In this document: positions 7,774 through 12,929 of the stretch, in pieces
Numbering within the stretch: the first letter of the stretch is position 1
Layout: each line of letters opens with the position of its first letter
From: Anaerolinea thermophila
Lineage (GTDB): Bacteria > Chloroflexota > Anaerolineae > Anaerolineales > Villigracilaceae
Assembly: GCA_022729775.1 (NCBI GenBank)
Contig: DZBA01000067.1
Location: forward strand, 1 to 12,929
DNA: 12,929 nt
Direction of reading: 5' to 3'
Notes under the pieces: model-generated
The model's input: the letters and a program-made list of their open reading frames with translations, nothing else
Database searches by the model: none
What the model was told of the DNA's origin: nothing
Made by a program: the position numbers and the translations under genes

Positions 7774-7837
7774 TTTCCTTTTTCTAATCCAATTACCTCG
7801 TCCACATCTGCCGTGCGGCACAAGAGGTAAATAATTG

Positions 7838-7846
7838 TGGTATATT
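7838..7846 (+). promoter_or_regulatory. Putative extended -10 promoter for the 121-residue protein gene
   Basis: TGGTATATT combines a TGn extension with a TATATT -10 box (5 of 6 to consensus), 19 nt before the ATG. No matching -35 is seen at 17 bp. The transcript would carry a leader of about 12 nt containing TAGGT as a weak ribosome site. Confidence 0.4.
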
Positions 7847-7865
7847 CCAAGACATAGGTAAAAAT

Positions 7866-8231
7866 ATGGACGACAAAATTACAATTATCGAAGGACCACC
7901 CCCAGTTTTTGAGCACGTCAATGATGGCTGGGCTTTGGGCTTGAACGAAAGCCCCAAAATGTATGTGCCTGCGCTTACCCGCCTGCGGACTTTTAACGGT
8001 CCCGCTCTTGTCCAGCGCTGCTACACCGCATGGCATAACCAATCTTCCATCCGCTTGCATTATCGCACCGATATTGGGATGGAAGCCACCGCTCCCATTC
8101 TCGCCGCCCGCAACTTGGATACTCCCGATGGGCAGGTCTTGCTGCTTTGGGTGTATCTCGACAGCGAAGGCGTGGAATATGAAATGGATCAGGGCGACGA
8201 CGACCAGCGCGACGACTTTCCTGATATTTAG
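7866..8231 (+). CDS. Hypothetical protein, 121 residues, acidic C-terminus
   Basis: I do not recognise a named family. It is a soluble, single-domain-sized protein with no signal peptide or membrane segment. The N-terminal part has GPPPVFEHVNDGWALGLNES, the middle is rich in aromatic and basic residues (RCYTAWHNQ, RLHYRTDIG), and a short hydrophobic strand LLLWVYLD precedes a strongly acidic tail (DQGDDDQRDDFPDI). Composition and codon use look like a real gene. An AGG lies 7 nt before the ATG, an extended -10 lies upstream, and a strong terminator hairpin follows within 3 nt of the stop. It appears to be a single-gene unit. The overlapping minus-strand frame of 189 codons is judged a shadow. 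Confidence 0.75.
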   Translation: MDDKITIIEGPPPVFEHVNDGWALGLNESPKMYVPALTRLRTFNGPALVQRCYTAWHNQSSIRLHYRTDIGMEATAPILAARNLDTPDGQVLLLWVYLDSEGVEYEMDQGDDDQRDDFPDI

Positions 8232-8233
8232 CC

Positions 8234-8270
8234 AAGTGACTGTCATCTTCAAGATGACAGTCACTTTTTA
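8234..8270 (+). terminator. Rho-independent terminator after the 121-residue protein gene
   Basis: AAGTGACTGTCATCTT (8234-8249) and AAGATGACAGTCACTT (8251-8266) are perfect inverted repeats with almost no spacer, so in practice about 14 bp close a tiny loop. A short T run (TTTTT) ends the structure. It begins 3 nt after the stop codon and ends only 9 nt before the next start codon. It may also work in reverse, as an A run precedes it. Confidence 0.8.
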
Positions 8271-8279
8271 ATATTGAAT

Positions 8280-9080
8280 ATGACAACCATTCTCTCATCC
8301 CTTCAATCTAATATCTTAACGCTCACCCTCAACCGCCCTGCGCGGGCGAATTCATTTAACTTCGAAATGATTAACGAGTTGCGCGCCGCGCTCGAAAACG
8401 CAGAACAGGATTCACAAGTCCGCTGCGTGGTCATCACCGGCGCGGGAAAGGTATTCAGCGCGGGGCAGGACATCACCGAAATGCAGCGCGGCGCGGAAAT
8501 TTCCTACCGCGAGCATTTGGAGAAAACCTACAATCCGCTCGTCTTACAAATCCGCAGGATGGGAAAACCCATCATCGCGGCGGTGAATGGACCTTGCGCG
8601 GGCGCGGCGTTTGGCGTGGCGCTGGCGTGTGACCTGCGAATCGCGCACGCGCGCGCGTATTTCGTTGTGGGCTTTAGCGGCATTGCGCTCGCGCCAGATT
8701 CGGGCGTTTCGCTGCTTTTGCCAACTTATATCGGACTTGGTCGCGCGCAGGAATTCTTTTACACCAACAAGCCCATTTTCGCGCGGACAGCGCTTCAGTG
8801 GGGGATGGTCAATCAGGTAGGCGGATTCAACTTTGGGACGCTGGTCAGGCGCGCGGCGGGGACTCTTTCCGCGGGTCCGCAGGAGGCGTTCAAGTTTGGA
8901 AAGCAGGCGTTTAATCGCGCAGTCATCCCAAACTTGGAGGATGCGTTGAATTTTGAGGGTATCCTTCAAGAGCAGGCTGGCAAAACCGCCGAACATCAAG
9001 AAGGGGTGGCGGCTTTTTTGGGAAAGCGCAAGCCAAATTTTGAATTACTTGCAAAAAACATCATTTTTAGTCAGAAATAA
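8280..9080 (+). CDS. Enoyl-CoA hydratase/isomerase family protein, PaaG-like
   Basis: 266 residues from the ATG at 8280; a TTG two codons earlier (8274) is possible but less likely. This is a crotonase-fold enzyme acting on CoA thioesters in the cytoplasm. Oxyanion-hole segments are FSAGQD (59-64) and GPCAGAAFG (104-112). The segment GFSGIALAPDSGVSLLLP (131-148) matches the PaaG style (IGLVPDSG), with D140 at the PaaG catalytic Asp position instead of the two glutamates of classical hydratases. A ring 1,2-epoxyphenylacetyl-CoA or delta3-delta2-enoyl-CoA isomerase role is therefore more likely than plain hydration. No paa gene cluster surrounds it, so the substrate is unknown. No Shine-Dalgarno is seen, and a hairpin ends 9 nt upstream. 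Confidence 0.88.
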   Translation: MTTILSSLQSNILTLTLNRPARANSFNFEMINELRAALENAEQDSQVRCVVITGAGKVFSAGQDITEMQRGAEISYREHLEKTYNPLVLQIRRMGKPIIAAVNGPCAGAAFGVALACDLRIAHARAYFVVGFSGIALAPDSGVSLLLPTYIGLGRAQEFFYTNKPIFARTALQWGMVNQVGGFNFGTLVRRAAGTLSAGPQEAFKFGKQAFNRAVIPNLEDALNFEGILQEQAGKTAEHQEGVAAFLGKRKPNFELLAKNIIFSQK

Positions 9081-9096
9081 GCGGATTTTTGTCATA

Positions 9097-9125
9097 TTGA
9101 CGAGCCTTTAATTATCGTGTAAAGT
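9097..9125 (+). promoter_or_regulatory. Possible sigma-70 promoter for glutamate dehydrogenase
   Basis: TTGACG (9097-9102) and TAAAGT (9120-9125) are spaced by 17 bp in an AT-rich gap. Transcription from here would give a leader of about 120 nt that contains the 9190-9217 hairpin. The -35 is good (5 of 6) and the -10 is weak (4 of 6). Confidence 0.4.
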
Positions 9126-9189
9126 GTAATCACGTTTGATAACGGATTATTAATCTATGAATTGCCGTATAGACATACTATGTGTTTAG

Positions 9190-9228
9190 AGCGGGTACCC
9201 AATCCGGGGTACCCGCTTATATTTTCTT
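9190..9228 (+). promoter_or_regulatory. Leader hairpin with T-rich tail upstream of glutamate dehydrogenase
   Basis: AGCGGGTACCC (9190-9200) and GGGTACCCGCT (9207-9217) form a perfect 11-bp stem with a 6-nt loop, followed by TATATTTTCTT. It looks like an intrinsic terminator but lies only 23 nt before the ribosome site of the next gene, and 110 nt after the previous stop. It could terminate read-through from the isomerase gene or act as an attenuator or stabiliser in the dehydrogenase leader. Confidence 0.6.
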
Positions 9229-9250
9229 AAAACTCTTTCAGGAGACAATC

Positions 9251-10546
9251 ATGTCAGGACAACTCAATGCTTTTGAAATGGCGCAGAAACAGTTTGATAA
9301 TGTTGCCAAGCAACTTAAACTGGATTCGGGCATCGCCGAAGTTTTGCGCTGGCCCATGCGCGAATACTCCTTCCGCATCCCCGTTAATATGGATGATGGC
9401 AGTCTTCGCGTGTTTCAGGGCTTCCGCGTGCAGCACAACGACTCACGCGGACCCAATAAGGGCGGGATTCGCTTCCACCCGGCTGAGACAATGGACACCG
9501 TCCGCGCGCTTGCTACGTGGATGACTTGGAAATGCGCCGTTGCGGATATTCCGCTTGGCGGCGGCAAGGGCGGCATCATCGTTGACCCATCCACGCTTTC
9601 TGTGCGTGAAAAAGAAAACCTGTGCCGCGGCTGGGTACGTTCAATGTGGAAGAATATCGGACCGCGCCAGGATGTCCCCGCTCCTGATGTTGGCACCACT
9701 CCCCAAATGATGGGCTGGATGATGGATGAATATTCCAAGCTCGTTGGTCATTATACGCCCGGCGTATTTACCGGCAAACCCCTTGGCGGCGGCGGCTCAC
9801 TGGGTCGCACCGAAGCCACCGGCTACGGCGTGATTTACACCATACGCGAAGCGATGAAACGCTTGAACATTGACCCGAAGAAATCTGTTGCCGCGCTGCA
9901 AGGCTTTGGCAACGTGTCGCAATATGCGGCTGTCGGCTTCGTTGAAATGCTCGGCGGAACGGTTGCCTGCGTTTCATGTTATGACCGCCATGAGAAGAAG
10001 GCGTTCACCTACAGCAAGAAGGGCGGCATTGACCCGCACTTCCTGCTCTCGATTGTGGATGAATACGGAACCATTGACAAGAAGAAAGCCCTCGATGCCG
10101 GTTACACAGCCGACGATGGCGACAAGTGGATTGAATTCGACGCAAACGTTCTCATCCCTGCCGCGCTCGAAGGACAGGTCAACGCGGAAACCGTCCAGAA
10201 GATGTCGAAGGGCATCAAAATCGTCGCGGAAGGCGCGAATGGTCCCACCACCCCCGAAGCGGACGAAGTGTTCAAGAAGAACGGCGTGTTCAATATCCCC
10301 GACTTTTTGTGCAATGCCGGCGGCGTGACCACTTCCTACTTTGAGCAGGTTCAGAACGATATGAACTTCTACTGGAGCAAGGAAGAAGTGTTGGAACGTC
10401 TCGACCAGAAGATGACTGCCGCCTTCAACAACGTGTACGAACGCAGCGAGAAGGAAAAAGTCTACATGCGCGATGCGGCGTATATGGTTGCCATCAGCAG
10501 CGTAGTCAAGGCGATGGAACTGCGCGGTTGGTTGACCGCTGGTTAG
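9251..10546 (+). CDS. gdhA: Glutamate dehydrogenase (Glu/Leu/Phe/Val dehydrogenase family)
   Basis: 431 residues, the usual size for the hexameric bacterial enzyme that interconverts glutamate with 2-oxoglutarate and ammonia. The start is fixed by CAGGAG 6 nt upstream; an in-frame extension to 9182 crosses the leader hairpin and is rejected. Substrate and catalytic residues K70 (NKGG), K94 (TWK), K106 (GGGKGG) and D146 (PAPDVGT) sit at a constant offset of 19 from K89, K113, K125 and D165 of the Clostridium symbiosum enzyme. The Rossmann motif GFGNVS (218-223) starts the nucleotide domain. The stretch after the second strand, VSCYDRHEKKAFTYS, differs from the common VSDSxG form, so NAD versus NADP preference cannot be read. 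It is probably a single-gene unit ended by the terminator at 10571. Confidence 0.95.
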   Translation: MSGQLNAFEMAQKQFDNVAKQLKLDSGIAEVLRWPMREYSFRIPVNMDDGSLRVFQGFRVQHNDSRGPNKGGIRFHPAETMDTVRALATWMTWKCAVADIPLGGGKGGIIVDPSTLSVREKENLCRGWVRSMWKNIGPRQDVPAPDVGTTPQMMGWMMDEYSKLVGHYTPGVFTGKPLGGGGSLGRTEATGYGVIYTIREAMKRLNIDPKKSVAALQGFGNVSQYAAVGFVEMLGGTVACVSCYDRHEKKAFTYSKKGGIDPHFLLSIVDEYGTIDKKKALDAGYTADDGDKWIEFDANVLIPAALEGQVNAETVQKMSKGIKIVAEGANGPTTPEADEVFKKNGVFNIPDFLCNAGGVTTSYFEQVQNDMNFYWSKEEVLERLDQKMTAAFNNVYERSEKEKVYMRDAAYMVAISSVVKAMELRGWLTAG

Positions 10547-10570
10547 TCGTTGATTTGTAATTGATTATCG

Positions 10571-10607
10571 AGCGGGATATGTCGAAAGGCGTATCCCGCT
10601 TTTTTTT
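10571..10607 (+). terminator. Rho-independent terminator after glutamate dehydrogenase
   Basis: AGCGGGATA (10571-10579) pairs with TATCCCGCT (10592-10600) around a 12-nt loop, and a run of eight T residues follows. It lies 24 nt after the stop codon. Confidence 0.9.
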
Positions 10608-10631
10608 ATATTCATTCCAATATAATTTACC

Positions 10632-10775
10632 CAAGTTGCCATCTTTACCAGTTTTTTAGTTCTTTTGCCACGAATTACACGGATTTTCACAGATTTGAAA
10701 AAAATCCGTGAAAATCGGTGAAATCTGTGGCAAGGGCTTGAAATTTTCTTGCCAAGAAAACATGGTAGCAACTTG
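10632..10775. repeat. Long imperfect palindrome (dispersed-repeat type)
   Basis: The arms 10665-10696 and 10702-10733 (TTGCCAC... / ...GTGGCAA) are 32-nt inverted repeats with about five mismatches and a 5-nt loop. Short direct repeats of the ACACGGATTTTCAC type lie within the arms. An outer pair, CAAGTTGC near 10632 and GCAACTTG near 10768, brackets the structure, giving a unit of about 144 bp. It fills most of the gap between the glutamate and glutaryl-CoA dehydrogenase genes and has no coding capacity. The CCACGAATTACACGGATTTTCAC type of palindrome is one I have seen in many bacterial genomes. A TATAAT box at 10621-10626 precedes it. Confidence 0.75.
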
Positions 10776-10805
10776 CGTTAATTTCCACTTACCCCTCGAG
10801 GCTTT

Positions 10806-11984
10806 ATGACCAAACAAATTTTCAAATGGGACGACCCTCTTCTCTTCGCCGACCAACTCGATGACGAAGAGCGCATGATCCGCGATGCGGCGCGCAGGTA
10901 TTGTCAGGATAAGTTGATGCCGCGCGTGCTGGAAGCGAATCGCAACGAAGTCTTTGACCGCGAAATCATGAACGAAATGGGCGCGATGGGTTTTCTCGGC
11001 TCGACCATCGCGGAGGAATACGGCGGCGCGGGGCTGAACTACGTCGCGTATGGAATCATCGCGCGCGAAGTCGAGCGCGTGGACAGCGGCTACCGTTCCG
11101 CAATGAGCGTGCAAAGTTCGCTGGTGATGCACCCCATCAACGAATATGGCACGGAAGAACAAAAGAAAAAATATTTACCCAAACTCGCCAGCGGGGAATG
11201 GATTGGCTGTTTTGGGCTGACAGAGCCAAATCACGGCAGTGACCCCGCCAGCATGGAAACCCGCGCAAAGAAAGTGGACGGCGGTTATATTTTGCACGGC
11301 AATAAAATGTGGATTACCAATTCTCCCATCGCGGATGTTTTCGTGGTCTGGGCAAAATTGGATGGCGAGATTCGCGGCTTCATCCTCGAAAAAGGGATGA
11401 AGGGACTCTCCGCGCCGAAGATCGAAGGCAAGTTTAGCCTGCGCGCCAGTTCCACCGGCGAGATCGTGATGGAAGAAGTCTTTGTCCCCGATGAAAATAT
11501 CTTCCCCGACATCAAAGGACTCAAAGGTCCGTTTGGATGTTTGAACAAAGCGCGTTATGGAATTGCATGGGGCGCATTAGGCGCGGCGGAATTTTGCTGG
11601 CACGCGGCGCGGCAATATACATTAGACCGCCCGCAGTTTGGACGTCCGCTCGCGGCGAATCAAATCATTCAATTGAAACTGGCAAATATGATGACCGAGA
11701 TTACGCTTGGTTTGCAAAGCGTCCTGCGCGTGGGACGTTTGATGGATGAAGGCAAATCCACCCCTGAAATGATTTCACTTGTCAAGCGCAACTCGTGCGG
11801 CAAGGCATTGGAAATTGCGCGTCACGCCCGCGATATGCACGGCGGCAACGGCGTCTCGGACGAGTATCACATCATCCGTCATGTGATGAATTTGGAATCT
11901 GTGAACACGTACGAAGGCACGAATGACATTCACGCGCTGATTTTAGGCAGGGCGCAAACAGGAATTCAAGCCTTTAGCGCGTAA
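10806..11984 (+). CDS. gcdH: Glutaryl-CoA dehydrogenase
   Basis: 392 residues of an FAD acyl-CoA dehydrogenase that converts glutaryl-CoA to crotonyl-CoA and CO2 in lysine, tryptophan and aromatic breakdown. The match to the glutaryl-specific subfamily is long and clear: VERVDSGYRSAMSVQSSLV (89-107), CFGLTEPNHGSDPASMETRA (135-154), GKFSLRAS (208-215), KARYGIAWG (248-256) and NTYEGTNDIHALILGRA (367-383). The catalytic base is E370; R97 and E90 occupy the places of the substrate-carboxylate Arg and its partner Glu, and Y369 precedes the base, as in decarboxylating enzymes. The start has GAGG 4 nt upstream. No electron-transfer flavoprotein gene is nearby. It stands alone between a palindrome and a strong terminator. 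Confidence 0.94.
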   Translation: MTKQIFKWDDPLLFADQLDDEERMIRDAARRYCQDKLMPRVLEANRNEVFDREIMNEMGAMGFLGSTIAEEYGGAGLNYVAYGIIAREVERVDSGYRSAMSVQSSLVMHPINEYGTEEQKKKYLPKLASGEWIGCFGLTEPNHGSDPASMETRAKKVDGGYILHGNKMWITNSPIADVFVVWAKLDGEIRGFILEKGMKGLSAPKIEGKFSLRASSTGEIVMEEVFVPDENIFPDIKGLKGPFGCLNKARYGIAWGALGAAEFCWHAARQYTLDRPQFGRPLAANQIIQLKLANMMTEITLGLQSVLRVGRLMDEGKSTPEMISLVKRNSCGKALEIARHARDMHGGNGVSDEYHIIRHVMNLESVNTYEGTNDIHALILGRAQTGIQAFSA

Positions 11985-12000
11985 GGTGAGTAAAGTAAAA

Positions 12001-12032
12001 CTCCGAGGTTTTCAAAACCTCGGAGGCTTTTT
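12001..12032. terminator. Bidirectional terminator between convergent genes
   Basis: CTCCGAGGTTTT (12001-12012) and AAAACCTCGGAG (12014-12025) are perfect inverted repeats. GCTTTTT follows on the plus strand, and TTTTAC follows on the minus strand. It lies between the glutaryl-CoA dehydrogenase stop (11984) and the stop of the minus-strand cupin gene (12031), with its T run touching that stop. Confidence 0.9.
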
Positions 12033-12351
12033 ATTCGATATGTCCCTCTAAACAAACTACGCCATCGGAACCTACTTGCGCGTCGTGGACAACGCCCGGC
12101 GGCAAGTCTAAACGGTCGCCTGCCTTCAACTCGACTTTCTTTTTCAAAAGCGGCAAACCAAAAGTGATGCTTCCGCGTACCACGTAGATCACTTTGTGAT
12201 AGTTGTGTTTATGCGCGGAATACATATCGTTTGGACGGTTCGACCATGAGTAAGGATTCAAGCCCTGCTTTTTCATAATCGCAAGGAGCAGCTCTTCCGT
12301 CGGCGGATTTGCCGCCTGCCAATGGGTGATGTGAAGCGTGTTAGTTTCCAT
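12031..12351 (-). CDS. Small single-domain cupin protein
   Basis: 106 residues, a size typical of one double-stranded beta-barrel cupin. Motif 1 is HKHNYHKVIYVVRGSITFG (47-65), with the usual HxH (H47, H49) but His52 near the place where Glu is normally found. Motif 2 is GDRLDLPPGVVH (78-89), with ligand H89. A metal site of four His-type ligands is therefore possible. The reaction cannot be deduced, and storage, dioxygenase and sensor roles all exist in this superfamily. The start ATG lies inside the last codons of the rhodanese frame (11-nt overlap counting its TAA), and no Shine-Dalgarno is visible, so expression probably depends on translation of the upstream frame. The gene ends at the bidirectional terminator. 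Confidence 0.85.
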   Translation of the reverse strand: METNTLHITHWQAANPPTEELLLAIMKKQGLNPYSWSNRPNDMYSAHKHNYHKVIYVVRGSITFGLPLLKKKVELKAGDRLDLPPGVVHDAQVGSDGVVCLEGHIE

Positions 12352-12796
12352 ATTTTTCGATTGAATATCCCGCGTTTATCCATGCCGCCAAACCTCCCAG
12401 CATCGGATTGACATTCGTAAACCTATTTTGCAGCATCAGGAACGCCGCACGGGCGCTCGTGTGTTCATTGGGTCAGGCGCAATAGGTGATGATCCACTGG
12501 GTTTTATCGAGACTTAAATTTGCTGGGGCAATCTCGATATTTTGCAGCGGAATATTGACCGCGCCCGCAATGTGTCCTCTGGCGAAGAACTTCGCGTCGC
12601 GCACATCCACCATGACCGCTTGCCCGCTTTCCAGCGCGGATTTTGCTTCCGCGACTGAAATGCGCGGGACGGAATCCGCTGTTTGCGGAATGGTCATTGG
12701 CGTTAGGGAAATCCGCGCGGGGACGCTTTGGGGCAGCAGCGCATTGCAGGCAAGCGCAGTCAAAACAAGTAAAGCAAGAAAAAATTGTTTGGGCAT
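12341..12796 (-). CDS. Rhodanese-domain lipoprotein with in-frame TGA at the active site (candidate selenoprotein)
   Basis: If the TGA at 12473-12475 is read through, the product has 151 residues. Residues 1-17 look like a lipoprotein signal with an imperfect lipobox (TALAC). The CH2A-type motif MVDVRDAKFFARGHIAGAVNIP is split as 62-74 and 75-83. The active-site loop is YCA-x-PNEHTSAR (105-115), with x = codon 108 = TGA. Relatives as I recall them have YCxCPNExTSAR, so TGA replaces the catalytic Cys. Downstream, 43 codons keep rhodanese character (FTNVNPMLGGLAAW, AGYSIEK) and end in TAA 11 nt inside the cupin gene. Selenocysteine insertion is the preferred reading, as a SECIS-like hairpin follows; a nonsense mutation or base-call error (TGC to TGA) is the alternative. 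Without read-through, a 107-residue truncated protein lacks the active site. Confidence 0.75.
12440..12475 (-). promoter_or_regulatory. Candidate bacterial SECIS element (UGA plus hairpin)
   Basis: On the minus strand the UGA (12475-12473) is followed 14 nt later by GAGCGCC-CGTGC-GGCGTTC, a 7-bp stem (one G-U pair) with a 5-nt loop. The loop carries G then U at its second and third positions, and the G is 22 nt after the UGA. Bacterial SECIS elements are known to need a small apical loop with G in the first two positions, usually as GU, about 16-37 nt after UGA, so this fits. A further A-U and C-G pair can form beyond one mismatch. Confidence 0.55.
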
Positions 12797-12798
12797 AT

Positions 12799-12927
12799 TT
12801 AACTGAAATAAGTATACCGTGATTGAAAATAAAACCCCAAAAACACAACAATTTTGACAGGTTTGCCTTCTTTTAGCGGCTCATTGGGAATTGCCGTGAT
12901 TAAAAACCATTTGGACACGGATGCGAC
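12799..12927 (-). CDS. Possible 3' end of an upstream gene (partial, uncertain)
   Basis: An open minus-strand frame enters from the window edge and ends at TAA (12799-12801), 2 nt before the rhodanese ATG. Its first part (WFLITAIPNEPLKEGKPVKI) looks protein-like. The last 16 codons are AT-rich and aromatic-rich (FLGFYFQSRYTYFS) and less convincing. If real, it would form an operon with the rhodanese and cupin. The same stretch is also open on the plus strand for its last 75 bases, so the strand is not certain. I recognise no family. Confidence 0.3.
   Translation of the reverse strand, partial: VASVSKWFLITAIPNEPLKEGKPVKIVVFLGFYFQSRYTYFS
12811..12840 (-). promoter_or_regulatory. Weak putative promoter for the rhodanese-cupin pair
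   Basis: TATACT (12811-12816) is a good -10 box on the minus strand, 14 nt before the ATG. TTGGGG (12835-12840) is a poor -35 at 18 bp. A start here would give a nearly leaderless mRNA, which fits the lack of a Shine-Dalgarno before the rhodanese ATG. Confidence 0.3.
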
Positions 12928-12929
12928 GG

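Larger units (their letters stand above)
7530..7865. other. Repeat-rich intergenic region between divergent transcription units
   Basis: No convincing gene is seen here. It holds TATAAT boxes on both strands (7590-7595 plus, 7570-7575 minus), neither with a good -35. It also holds a small hairpin TTCCAAAG-8 nt-CTTTGGAA (7625-7632/7641-7648), a compound palindrome at about 7703-7773, and an extended -10 at 7838-7846 before the 121-residue gene. Short open frames cross these palindromes but show no protein-like character. An unrecognised small RNA cannot be excluded. Confidence 0.5.

Noticed and set aside
7594..7830. 78-codon plus-strand open frame starting at the TATAAT box.
   Set aside because: Its reading frame runs through two palindromes, and the composition is not protein-like.
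7695..8264. 189-codon minus-strand open frame.
   Set aside because: It fully covers the 121-residue plus-strand gene, the terminator and the palindrome; it has no ribosome site and no recognisable protein features.
9182..9250. Longer start for glutamate dehydrogenase.
   Set aside because: The extension encodes the leader hairpin, and the CAGGAG site clearly marks the ATG at 9251.
10656..11162. 168-codon minus-strand open frame.
   Set aside because: It is a shadow of the glutaryl-CoA dehydrogenase gene extended into the palindrome.
12473..12796. Treating the rhodanese as a complete 107-residue protein ending at TGA.
   Set aside because: It would lack the active-site loop and the C-terminal half, while conserved rhodanese sequence continues in frame after the TGA.
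12504..12851. 115-codon minus-strand open frame (Cys-rich start).
   Set aside because: It is the alternate frame of the rhodanese gene, which has clear domain motifs in its own frame.

Overview
The window looks like a chromosomal stretch from a free-living bacterium, most probably Chloroflexota of the Anaerolineae type. That placement is inference from the gene mix, the codon style rich in GCG/CGC, the abundant intergenic palindromes and remembered resemblance; no marker gene proves it. There is no phage, transposase, CRISPR array or toxin-antitoxin pair.

Left half (about 1-7360), minus strand: an oligopeptide-type ABC transporter operon is read right to left. Its order is solute-binding lipoprotein 1, solute-binding lipoprotein 2 (TAATG overlap), an OppD-like ATPase, an OppF-like ATPase, a response regulator with a roadblock-like second domain (9-bp gap), and then tRNA-Gln(TTG) at the window edge. 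No permease gene is present, so the importer must use membrane subunits encoded elsewhere. A 96-bp inverted-repeat element occurs twice in the same orientation: between the two ATPase genes and upstream of the first lipoprotein gene.

Middle and right (about 7530-11990), plus strand: a repeat-rich intergenic region is followed by four genes. They are an unrecognised 121-residue protein, a PaaG-like enoyl-CoA hydratase/isomerase, glutamate dehydrogenase and a glutaryl-CoA dehydrogenase. Strong hairpins separate them, so they are probably individual transcription units. Together they suggest use of amino acids and CoA-linked acids (glutamate, glutaryl-CoA), which fits with peptide import by the left operon.

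Right edge (12031-12929), minus strand: a small cupin gene lies downstream of a lipoprotein-like rhodanese gene. The rhodanese frame is interrupted by one in-frame TGA exactly where the active-site cysteine is expected. The frame then continues for 43 well-conserved rhodanese-like codons and ends 11 nt inside the cupin gene. A 7-bp hairpin with a GU-containing loop begins 14 nt after the TGA, in the right place for a bacterial SECIS element. The best reading is a selenocysteine-containing rhodanese, translationally linked to the cupin. The main alternative is a nonsense mutation or sequencing error. This is the most interesting item in the window.
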